The translations under genes were made by a program, and so were the position numbers. Positions 18,453 to 26,438 of a DNA stretch of 64,000 nt are shown here, in pieces. Each line of letters opens with the position of its first letter. Position 1 is the first letter of the stretch. Source of the stretch: an uncultured Saprospiraceae bacterium. Lineage in GTDB: Bacteria > Bacteroidota > Bacteroidia > Chitinophagales > Saprospiraceae. The notes under the pieces were generated by a model. That model did not search any database, had not been told where the DNA came from, and worked only from the letters and a program-made list of their open reading frames with translations. The stretch covers positions 1-64,000 of the forward strand of contig CALLWB010000011.1 of NCBI GenBank assembly GCA_938016265.1, given 5' to 3'.

Positions 18453-20447
18453 ATGAAGCAAGATAATATAACTTCGGCATGTCCAATAACTGGAACTCTG
18501 GCTACTTATACCAATTGGGGAACCAATCAAAATAGCACAGACCCACAACTAGCAAAATTAAGAGATATTCAACATCTGTTTAACAGAATGACGCTGGGCG
18601 CGAATCGGATGGATATTGAATGGGCACTTACTAAAACCCCGGAACAGGTGGTGAATCGATTGGTTGATTTGGCGGTCGAAGAAATCGGTGGTCAATTTAC
18701 CATTCCAGCGCCAGGACTGAATGTCCATCCTTGGGGAGACAAAAGAGGATTCAATGATTGTGAGATGATTTCTAAATGCGCGAGTATCTACCATCGATCA
18801 CTTGCCATTAAAAAAGAATTCATTCATGGATTGATAGGTGGGAATCACCCACTAAATCCAATATATACACCAAACAATGGGACAAAGACCGTTTTGGATC
18901 AGGAAAAAGATCGCGCCAAACGATTTAAATACAAAATGGCCTGGTTCTGGAGCAATCATTTTGTTGTGCACGAAAACGCAAATAATGACGGGAACGGCAT
19001 GATGTGGTATAAATTTATTTTGGTGTATAATGCGTTGGGAAATTTTAAAGCGATGGCTAAAGACATTGGTCTAAGCCAGATAATGCTAAGCTACCTCGAT
19101 GCTTCTTACAATTTCTATCGGGGCAATCCAAATTGGGAACCTAATGAAAACTATGCCCGGGAGCTGTTGGAATTGTTTACCATGGGGGTTGCAGATGGTT
19201 CTCCTGGTGATTATACACTGTATGATATTGAACAAATATCTAAGGTATTTTCAGGGTGGAGAAGTGAGTCCTGGGCTGGAGGTGTTCAAAAGTTTAGAGA
19301 ATATACGTTTCAACCAAATTTGCATGATTGGAATACTAAAACCATTTTTGGAGTCACTTATACTCCGACACCTGATCCTTCTATAGATACTACCTCGCAC
19401 AATTCGGTATCGTGGCCTCAAAATTTAGGTACTGACCCAGATTGCCCAGCTCCTGCAGGTTGCAATGACAATTATGTCCGGTATTCCCCGCTTGATGATC
19501 ATCCGAATTGTTTTATAGGAGACAAGAATACTTTTGAAATCAGTGATGCGTATGCGGAATATGAAAAAGTGCACGACATCATTTTTGGCGATTTCACTGG
19601 CCCGGAGACCTATAATCAGGGCGAGATGAGTGTTCGAAAACACCGAATAGCCAAATTTATCTGCACAAAGATTTACAAATTTTTTGTTTACGAAAATGTA
19701 GATGCCAACGGAGAAGCCGTCATTGATCTTCTAGCTACTATTTTTGAGACGAATTGGGAAATCGCTCCTGTGGTACGCGTACTGCTAAAAAGCGAACATT
19801 TTTTCAACACCAATATACGCGGAGCCCGTATTAAGAGTCATCTAGGCAGTGCCTTGGGGCTGCATACTACCATGGGAGTAGAGTATAATTCGGATTATTT
19901 TTTGACGGACCAGTTTTTTGATGCCAATCACTACGACCCAAATGATCCATATGGCTACCCTAATACCACCATCCCAAAAGTAGAACCAGATACTATCCGA
20001 GCCTACGAGATTACACAATGGCGGGTTGGGCGAATGGGGCATCAGTTATTTCAGCCTCCTAATGTTGCTGGTTTCCCAGGATACAGAGCCTGGATTAATG
20101 AATATTCCTTGCTTAAATTGGGTGATGAATTGTCGAATATAGTGAATCATCATTTTAGTGATTCCAGAATTTCTATCCAGCAAAAATGGCGGGATTTTCT
20201 ACTAGAAATTAGTGGTAATTCCAGTGACCCGGTGGTCATTGTGCAAGCGGTTGCTCAGCATTTTGTGATTGTTGATATGAATCCTGAACAAGTGGATCGT
20301 GCGGTCATTGCTTTTAAGTGGACGATTCCTGCCAATTATTTTACAGATGGTACTTGGAATCTGAATTATAACTTGTCGTGGACGTTTAATCAGTATCGGT
20401 CGCTGGTTGGTTTTTTGGTGAAGCAGCCGGAGTTTTATATGTCCTAG
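18453..20447 (+). CDS. DUF1800 protein
   Basis: 664 residues. The DUF1800 pattern is clear: LRDIQHLFNRMTLGANRMD near the N-terminus, KMAWFWSNHFVVHEN, NYARELLELFTMGV, YTLYDIEQISKVFSGW, then FQPPNVAGFPGYRAWIN towards the end. No convincing signal peptide is visible, which is unusual next to a Tat-exported DUF1501 partner; the protein may be exported with it or the N-terminus may be atypical. Third gene of the DUF1501 cluster. Biochemical function of the family is not established. Confidence 0.9.
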   Translation: MKQDNITSACPITGTLATYTNWGTNQNSTDPQLAKLRDIQHLFNRMTLGANRMDIEWALTKTPEQVVNRLVDLAVEEIGGQFTIPAPGLNVHPWGDKRGFNDCEMISKCASIYHRSLAIKKEFIHGLIGGNHPLNPIYTPNNGTKTVLDQEKDRAKRFKYKMAWFWSNHFVVHENANNDGNGMMWYKFILVYNALGNFKAMAKDIGLSQIMLSYLDASYNFYRGNPNWEPNENYARELLELFTMGVADGSPGDYTLYDIEQISKVFSGWRSESWAGGVQKFREYTFQPNLHDWNTKTIFGVTYTPTPDPSIDTTSHNSVSWPQNLGTDPDCPAPAGCNDNYVRYSPLDDHPNCFIGDKNTFEISDAYAEYEKVHDIIFGDFTGPETYNQGEMSVRKHRIAKFICTKIYKFFVYENVDANGEAVIDLLATIFETNWEIAPVVRVLLKSEHFFNTNIRGARIKSHLGSALGLHTTMGVEYNSDYFLTDQFFDANHYDPNDPYGYPNTTIPKVEPDTIRAYEITQWRVGRMGHQLFQPPNVAGFPGYRAWINEYSLLKLGDELSNIVNHHFSDSRISIQQKWRDFLLEISGNSSDPVVIVQAVAQHFVIVDMNPEQVDRAVIAFKWTIPANYFTDGTWNLNYNLSWTFNQYRSLVGFLVKQPEFYMS

Positions 20448-20604
20448 TACAGTTGGGAACTTCTGAGTTATATTATACCCGAACTCGTATTTTCAAGATT
20501 GATGTACGCATATAAGTTGAGTAGCGGCGTATATGGATTTCGTGTTTTTTATGGCGTGATGCCCCTCTACCTTAGGGACATTATTAACCATAAAAAACAA
20601 AATA

Positions 20605-22176
20605 ATGAAAAATTTAATTTTAGCAATTTGTGGAGTGTTTTTACTCCATGGGTATCTTTATTCTCAGGGAAAGGATATTCCCATTAAGAATTTGTCTGCT
20701 GTCTCTATAGCCTGTCCGATGGAGGAGCATCATAGTCATAATACGGAGGAGGAGACGGTGAGTAGTACTATGAAAACGGTTTGTGGTGGTTTTGCGGATG
20801 TCAAATATGTCAATGTAAACTACCACTTTATTCAGAGGAATAATGGTACAGGCAATTTTACAAATACATCGGATGGATTGGGGAATACCAACTACAATGG
20901 GTATTTGCATGCAGAAGCAATTGTCGATCGGGCGAATTATTATATGGCCAACAATAATGAATGTTGGACCTCCCCTACTGGCACAGCGGTTTTGCCAATC
21001 CGGGTGCAGTATGTGTTGAAAGGGGTTTATTTTCATAAAAGCGATGATTATTACACCGTTGACAATGCGGCGGAGCGTTCGAATTGGGCTATACGGGACG
21101 AACTTGGGGTCAATATTGGTTCAGAAATCAATGTTTTTTCTATCCCGGAATCCTATAGTGGGGATGGAATAGCTTCTTGTATTAATTGTACTGATAATGC
21201 GGCTTTTAAACTTTTTAATGGTTGGTCCGTTTATCAAACCTTTCCAAGTTGGTCTACTAGTTTTTCTGGCCGTTTATTCAATCATGAAATTGGTCATACG
21301 TTTTCCTTGTTTCATACTGCGAATGGCAACGACAGTTGTGCCGATACCGATCAGCATAATAACTGCTGGACACTTGACACGAATGATCCGGCTTGTGATA
21401 CCTGGGACGAAGTTTCCAACAATGCAATGGACTATAATAGCTCCAACAACCCATGTATGTCTCCGTGCCAAATAAGCAGAATACACAATCGTCTGGGTGG
21501 CCCAATGTCCAACTATGTCGGTGCTTGTGGTAATTGTATGCCTGCAAATTCTTTTTTTACGCTGCCCAAAAAGCGACACTCTCCTAGCGGATGCCCTCCT
21601 AATGTTACCTTGGACGGTACAGGTTCGTGGGGAGAAATAAATCACTACATAATGATCAAACAGGTACAAGGAAACACGCAACAATTTAGTCAGTATTATT
21701 CTGGTGAAATTGGACGAGTAGACCTCAGTAGTTATTGCAACGACTACCAGTTTTACCCTGGTTATACTTACGAAGTGACCTTGTTGGTGCAGGATGCTTG
21801 TTTTAATTGGTATTCATCGGTCAAACGGGTTAGAATCACAGGGCCTTCTACACCAAATTCTCCTTGTATGAATAAGGTTGGAAATCTATACAATCTGGAG
21901 CGACTACAGTTTTCGGGGGAGGACTATTCCGTTAAGGTGTTCCCTAATCCTACAAGTGCTAGTTTTTCGCTTGAGCTACAAGGATTGACTGATCAGGAGA
22001 ATTTAAGTCTTTTTCTTTATGATTTGAATGGGCGTCTGTTACAGTCGCAAGTACTTTCTGATAACTCAGGGTTTTCGGTTGTTGATGTTTCTACTTTGGG
22101 CAATGGTGTTTATTTGCTTACTGTTTCTTCTGGGAGTGGGGTTTTGTTTAAAGAGCGATTGGTGATTGCCAGGTAA
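20605..22176 (+). CDS. Secreted M43 (pappalysin-like) zinc metalloprotease with T9SS sorting domain
   Basis: 523 residues. Signal peptide 1-20. The catalytic domain covers about 60-310: HEIGHTFSLFH at 227-237 gives zinc ligands H227, H231, H237 and general base E228, and NAMDYNSS is the Met-turn. Six or more Cys between the two motifs are typical of M43B. A PKD-like stretch follows (PNVTLDGTGSW, YTYEVTLLVQD). Residues about 440-523 are a T9SS type A tail (VFPNPTSASFSLEL, NGVYLLTVSSGSGVLFKERL). Expected to act outside the cell on proteins or peptides. It is monocistronic with its own terminator. Confidence 0.93.
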   Translation: MKNLILAICGVFLLHGYLYSQGKDIPIKNLSAVSIACPMEEHHSHNTEEETVSSTMKTVCGGFADVKYVNVNYHFIQRNNGTGNFTNTSDGLGNTNYNGYLHAEAIVDRANYYMANNNECWTSPTGTAVLPIRVQYVLKGVYFHKSDDYYTVDNAAERSNWAIRDELGVNIGSEINVFSIPESYSGDGIASCINCTDNAAFKLFNGWSVYQTFPSWSTSFSGRLFNHEIGHTFSLFHTANGNDSCADTDQHNNCWTLDTNDPACDTWDEVSNNAMDYNSSNNPCMSPCQISRIHNRLGGPMSNYVGACGNCMPANSFFTLPKKRHSPSGCPPNVTLDGTGSWGEINHYIMIKQVQGNTQQFSQYYSGEIGRVDLSSYCNDYQFYPGYTYEVTLLVQDACFNWYSSVKRVRITGPSTPNSPCMNKVGNLYNLERLQFSGEDYSVKVFPNPTSASFSLELQGLTDQENLSLFLYDLNGRLLQSQVLSDNSGFSVVDVSTLGNGVYLLTVSSGSGVLFKERLVIAR

Positions 22177-22227
22177 TATTGTTGATATATTAACAGCTTA
22201 TTAATAGACCTGAAAAGAATGGGTGGA

Positions 22228-22260
22228 CCGTCTCCTTGATTTCTTGGAGATGGTTTTTTG
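22228..22260 (+). terminator. Rho-independent terminator after the M43 protease gene
   Basis: CCGTCTCC (22228-22235) pairs with GGAGATGG (22246-22253) with one G-U pair, followed by TTTTTTG. It lies 52 bp past the protease stop codon. Confidence 0.85.
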
Positions 22261-22342
22261 TTTGTGGTTGTTTGGGGAGGACTGATAACTAGTGCGAATG
22301 ATGATTCGCCTCTACTGAAGATCATTCAGGAATTCATTGAAT

Positions 22343-22798
22343 TTAATCCACCAACTCTATCGATTTGATGTCTAGCAGACAGGGAGAATCGAGGTTGGAT
22401 TCTCCTTCGGGGATGTAGGGATAGATCGTGCCTCTTACGCGCACTTTTTTGCCTTTGTATTTTGTTTGTTCTTCTTCGGGTCGGATGGCATTTTCGTTGT
22501 CTGGAGGGAGCAGGATGGCGGAGTAGTTGTCTTCAAAAACGATTTCTACGTGGCCTTTGAAGAGGTTTGGTGGATTGACTCTTCGCATTCGCATGTCTTT
22601 GAGTTCGTAGATGCCTTCTACTAAGACTTCTTTTTCGGCGTGTTCTTTGACGTCGGTTATTGATTTTACGATGGGTAAATCATTGGTATTGGACATGTCG
22701 GTAGGATTGGAAGTGGTGGTATTATTTTTCTTAAAATAAAAACAGCCTGCTAGCAGAAAAATTCCCAAACCAACAGTCAACAGTATTTTAGTAAACAT
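22343..22798 (-). CDS. OB-fold-like lipoprotein, candidate immunity protein for the DUF4157 effector
   Basis: 151 residues. The lipobox LLAGC gives an acylated Cys at about residue 19. The mature domain (about 50-150) has a beta pattern of OB-fold type: EVLVEGIYELKDMR, HVEIVFEDNYSAIL, KGKKVRVRGTIYPYIPEGE. The start lies 6 bp past the stop of the DUF4157 effector gene on the same strand. Small envelope lipoproteins directly downstream of effectors often neutralise them; if so, the effector acts in the periplasm or at the envelope. This is inference from position and export signal only. Confidence 0.65.
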   Translation of the reverse strand: MFTKILLTVGLGIFLLAGCFYFKKNNTTTSNPTDMSNTNDLPIVKSITDVKEHAEKEVLVEGIYELKDMRMRRVNPPNLFKGHVEIVFEDNYSAILLPPDNENAIRPEEEQTKYKGKKVRVRGTIYPYIPEGESNLDSPCLLDIKSIELVD

Positions 22799-22804
22799 TA
22801 ATTT

Positions 22805-24388
22805 CTATTTTTTTTCAATGGCCATCGTTGTTGGCGATTCGCCGTGTTGATTGGTATCTTTGTGTGTTTCATGGAAGGACTGTCCTTCTTTGTCCGTGCC
22901 ATACATTGCAAATTCCCAATCTTTATTTTCTTCTTCTGGCACCCCAACAGCATAGTTTTCAAGGATAATTTTGTCCTTGTTGTCATTACTATTCATGACG
23001 ACACCTCCCCAGTGGAAATTCCAAGTATTCCGTTCGAATCCTTTTACTGGATCTCCACCGCTTGAAGTGGTAAAACCTTGCCCTACGTCAGGGTTTGCGA
23101 ATTTATTGATTCCTGCTTTTTTGTCAATTTTCAATTTTTCCGCATCGCTAAGGTTATTATAAAAACTCCAATAAGCTTCTGCAATATACGAATTGTATGC
23201 GCGATATTTACTAGCAATTTTTTTCTTTTCTCCTTCGGTCTTTGCTTTGTTGTAGGCTTCGACTAGTTTCTTTTGTTCATTTTCATATCCTTTTGTTTTT
23301 CTGAAAATGTCTTCGATTGATTTTTTCTCCGTTGCTTCTGAAGAATTATGGTATCTATCGATCAAGAGTTCGCGCATGATCTTTGATTTCATGGTCTCTG
23401 GGCTCCCAGAAGCTTTTGCTTCCAGGCCATCAGGATTATTGTAGATGGCTTGACGGTCGCTTCCTCCTACGACTACGGCATTACTCTTTCCGCAATCTGC
23501 GTACAGCTCCATATTGTCGCCTTCGGTGGCATTTGTATTATTTTTGACTTCCACTTTATTGAGCGGGCCATTTTTGAAATCTTCAGTTGTACTTTTTTCA
23601 ACGAGTTCGACGCCTGATTTTACGGCTTTCAGTTTTGCATTTGAAGCGGCCACTTTTCCTTTGGAAGCGTACAGCTCATGATTTGGATACCCAACTTTCA
23701 CTGCTAAGGACATATCATCGGATTGTCTCCAATCTCCTTTCTTTTTAGGGTGTTTATAGTCAAAATAACCTTGGGCTACTGGGGCTCCGGCTACTTTTGT
23801 ATTTGATTTTTTGTTGGTCACCTCCTCCCCTTTTGCTGCTTTGGCGCCTATTTCATCGGCTTCTTTCTCTAACCCTGGGTTATCATTGACTTTCATCCCA
23901 GTTCCTAGGGTGGTTGTAGCAGCTACTTTGCCTTCTCGCTGCTGTGCGACATGCGTCATTTCGTGGCCGATTAGCTCTTGTCCTTTCTTCGACCCTGGGT
24001 CAAATTGTCCGGGTGCAAAGTGTACGTTATTGCCCTGCGCATAAGCTAGTGCCCCTGCTTCTTCTGCACTTTTAGAGTTTTGGTGGATATTCACATTAGA
24101 AAAATCATGTCCTAGTGCATTTTCCATGTTTGCTAATATTTCCGGGGGTAGATTGTTGTTTCCTCCTGGGGTTGTTTTAGCGGATTCGGTCATTGGGCCC
24201 TCCTTGCTGTCTTTCGCTTGTTTTAGTTGCTTCGTTTCTTCCTCCTCTTCTTTTGGTTTTTCATTGAGGGTAGAACTAAAAAGTTGAGCGGGGGGCATTG
24301 CAGAGGCAGTCCCTTCCTGGGCTACATCATTGGTGTTTGCTGCGCTATTGAGGGAGTTGTTTCGTTTATCGCTAGTCTTTATGGACAT
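22805..24388 (-). CDS. DUF4157 (contractile-injection-associated) effector with variable C-terminal domain
   Basis: 527 residues from ATG 24388 (an in-frame ATG at 24421 adds 11). N-terminal 80 residues are low-complexity. The DUF4157 domain at about 80-160 (numbering from 24388) has LPPEILANMENALGHDFSNV, NNVHFAPGQFDPGS and the zinc-peptidase-like IGHEMTHVAQQ motif. DUF4157 marks cargo of extracellular contractile injection systems. The C-terminal half is not a family I can name; it carries a YADCGKSNAVVVGG segment, a long charged helix, then WNFHWGGVVMNS and IILENYAVG. A Cys/His/Asn set of papain-like or transglutaminase-like character is possible (inference). No injection-system structural genes are in the window. 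Confidence 0.82.
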   Translation of the reverse strand: MSIKTSDKRNNSLNSAANTNDVAQEGTASAMPPAQLFSSTLNEKPKEEEEETKQLKQAKDSKEGPMTESAKTTPGGNNNLPPEILANMENALGHDFSNVNIHQNSKSAEEAGALAYAQGNNVHFAPGQFDPGSKKGQELIGHEMTHVAQQREGKVAATTTLGTGMKVNDNPGLEKEADEIGAKAAKGEEVTNKKSNTKVAGAPVAQGYFDYKHPKKKGDWRQSDDMSLAVKVGYPNHELYASKGKVAASNAKLKAVKSGVELVEKSTTEDFKNGPLNKVEVKNNTNATEGDNMELYADCGKSNAVVVGGSDRQAIYNNPDGLEAKASGSPETMKSKIMRELLIDRYHNSSEATEKKSIEDIFRKTKGYENEQKKLVEAYNKAKTEGEKKKIASKYRAYNSYIAEAYWSFYNNLSDAEKLKIDKKAGINKFANPDVGQGFTTSSGGDPVKGFERNTWNFHWGGVVMNSNDNKDKIILENYAVGVPEEENKDWEFAMYGTDKEGQSFHETHKDTNQHGESPTTMAIEKK

Positions 24389-24477
24389 CTTTTCTTCTGT
24401 TTTTACATGGAATGTATACAATATATATAATATGTGGGATAATTAACACTTTAAGCAGCTGTTTAACAGATATTTAA

Positions 24478-24714
24478 TTACATAATAGGAAAAAACAACA
24501 TGAGTAGTACGAATGGTAGTTGGTAGAAAGTAGAAGGGTTGGTTGTCTTTGTCGATGATTTTTTTGTAACAGGAAAGCGAATCGCCTTGTTTGCTGTTTT
24601 TTTCCCCCTTTTAGGGTTTGTTGCAGTTTGGGAGTTAGGGTGTTTTCTACTTTCAGGATTTGTAACTGTGGGGTTTTGAAAAATTATTCCAGCGTTATAG
24701 CACTTATAATTCAA
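24478..24714 (-). CDS. Doubtful small basic protein with C-terminal membrane anchor
   Basis: 78 residues, basic and Asn/Thr/Lys-rich, with a hydrophobic C-terminal tail (FYQLPFVLLMLFFPIM). The ATG overlaps the stop of the preceding minus-strand gene by 11 bp, which fits an operon, but composition is unlike the neighbours and no family is recognised. It could be a non-coding spacer between the membrane protein gene and the effector gene. Confidence 0.35.
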   Translation of the reverse strand: MNYKCYNAGIIFQNPTVTNPESRKHPNSQTATNPKRGKKTANKAIRFPVTKKSSTKTTNPSTFYQLPFVLLMLFFPIM

Positions 24715-25411
24715 TGTTATCTTTGGTTGGACTATTGCCAGAGAAAATATTCAATTTTTTGTTTAGAAATTTACTGATTTCATTGCCCGTAATTAACAAT
24801 TCTAAGGAATTACCATCTTCATCAATAGTGATTGCTTTTTTATCGTCTGTTTTTAGTTCCAAGCTCGCAGTAGGGTTGTCGTTTGGGGTCCAAAACAGGT
24901 TTACTGCCTTGATTTTTTGTTCTAGTAATTTGTTCCCGTTTTCAACCAATTCTACCTCTAGCGACTTGAAAATTATGAGTGCTCTTTGCTGGTTGTTTTT
25001 GAGATTTATCGTTTTAATTTTTTGCATCATTCCAACGAATGCAAGGATTAAAAAAGGTAGAATTAGTAAAGTATACCAAAAAGTAAAATCGTATTCTCTA
25101 TTCCAAAAAACTTCCCAAGCAATCCCTAGTAAAAGTATTCCGATTAAAGTTATTATGAATAGGTATCCTCTATTGTCCTTTTTTTTAGATTCTTCTGTTT
25201 TCGACAATACTATTTTGTTTGTTTTGATGTCTAAACTTATTCTTTTGAAATCGATCTGCCAGGATGGAGCTTGTGTTTTAATTTTTTGTATCGAAAATTT
25301 ATTTCTGTCGCAATACTCTTCTACCTGATGGAGGAGTTCGTCGCCAAATTCTTCTTTATTGTTTAGTATGTAGGATAATTCCTTTTTGTTTAGGAGTCCA
25401 AAATTGTCCAT
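24704..25411 (-). CDS. Two-transmembrane-segment protein of unknown function
   Basis: 235 residues. A soluble N-terminal part of about 80 residues is followed by two closely spaced membrane helices (GYLFIITLIGILLLGIAW and FWYTLLILPFLILAFVGMM), then a cytoplasmic beta-rich domain (IKAVNLFWTPNDNPTASLEL) that has a PH-like look. I do not recognise a family. It is encoded on the same strand upstream of the DUF4157 effector gene; functional connection is unknown. Confidence 0.7.
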   Translation of the reverse strand: MDNFGLLNKKELSYILNNKEEFGDELLHQVEEYCDRNKFSIQKIKTQAPSWQIDFKRISLDIKTNKIVLSKTEESKKKDNRGYLFIITLIGILLLGIAWEVFWNREYDFTFWYTLLILPFLILAFVGMMQKIKTINLKNNQQRALIIFKSLEVELVENGNKLLEQKIKAVNLFWTPNDNPTASLELKTDDKKAITIDEDGNSLELLITGNEISKFLNKKLNIFSGNSPTKDNIEL

Positions 25412-25448
25412 TGTGCGTGTTTTAGTTGAGGTATTCAGGATAGGTTAT

Positions 25449-25922
25449 TTAGGTCAACACTTCCTGCCATCGTCCAGATTCTGCGAATTCTTTTATGGTT
25501 TCGTTTCTTTTTTGCAGGAGGTTTTGCATGTATTTTTTGAGGAAGAGCTTGTCTGCGATTTGGCCTAAAATTCCTAGGGGAGATTCATAGTCAAAAACAT
25601 CTATCATTAGGGTTTGGCCTTGGTCTTCTTTGAAGATATGTTCGTGTTTGAATCGTTTGAAGATGCCTTTTTCCATTTCGTCTACGAAGTAATTTGGTGG
25701 TTCGAATGCGGTGATTTTTGAGGTTAGATTTTGGTAGATTCCGAAGTGTTTTGCTCGCCAGGTGACGGATTGATTCATTCCTATTAGTCCTGAGGTGACT
25801 CCTGCGATTGCTTCTTCGTTTGTTTGTTGGGTGGAGATTTTATGAAGGTCGATACTCCTTGATAGGTCGAAGACGATGTGTTTGTTTGCTTTTATTATTG
25901 TTTGGATTTTGATGGTGGGCAT
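25449..25922 (-). CDS. SRPBCC/START-fold (polyketide cyclase-like) protein
   Basis: 157 residues from the ATG at 25922; the frame is open 81 bp further upstream but those residues do not resemble the family and include no helix-grip element. The START-like pattern is clear: MPTIKIQTIIKANKHIVFDL, VTWRAKHFGIYQNLTSKI, FVDEMEKGIFKRFKHEH, TLMIDVFDYESPLGILG, then a C-terminal helix with RNETIKEFAE. Proteins of this type bind small hydrophobic ligands; the ligand is not evident. A second, unrelated SRPBCC protein is encoded at 60120-60563. Confidence 0.8.
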   Translation of the reverse strand: MPTIKIQTIIKANKHIVFDLSRSIDLHKISTQQTNEEAIAGVTSGLIGMNQSVTWRAKHFGIYQNLTSKITAFEPPNYFVDEMEKGIFKRFKHEHIFKEDQGQTLMIDVFDYESPLGILGQIADKLFLKKYMQNLLQKRNETIKEFAESGRWQEVLT

Positions 25923-26438
25923 TTTTGTTATTTTGGGGAGCTGACTACAGGGCTTTTTTAGGAATATCTTCCAATGATTTTCTAAAAACCTGTTGAAATC
26001 CATATTTTTGCTTGTAATAGTTCACTTCATTTTATAGTTTCCTAGGAAATTCGCTCGTTGCGAAATCCTCAACTAAAATTAGCAAATTTGACCGGATGTT
26101 GTCTTCTTTGGTAGACATTATTGCTTTTTCCTCCTACCATAGAGTGATCAAAGAAGAAACGCTTTACCTCGCTGGGCTGGCTTCCAGAAAACCCTTAATT
26201 CTGCAATTCGCAATTTGATAATCTCACTTCTCTATAAACCTTACAAAAAGTTTATTAAAACCCTTCATTAAAAAAACATTCAAAATAAGTTACACATTCT
26301 ATATCAATTAGTTACCTTAGTATTTACCAAAGAAATCGTTCTTCTAGAACAAAATACCCCTATTCATTTTGCTTGATTCGCAATTGTAGGAAATTGTTTC
26401 CTCCTGCACTATTCATCAATAACCAAAATTTATCCTCT
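25923..26438. other. Intergenic region between divergent genes
   Basis: AT-rich spacer that must hold the promoters of the SRPBCC gene (leftward) and the secreted protein gene at 26439 (rightward). No exact TAnnTTTG element, RNA gene or strong hairpin was found; a short palindrome (AATTCGCTCGTTGCGAAAT) at about 26050 is the only structure noticed. Confidence 0.45.
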
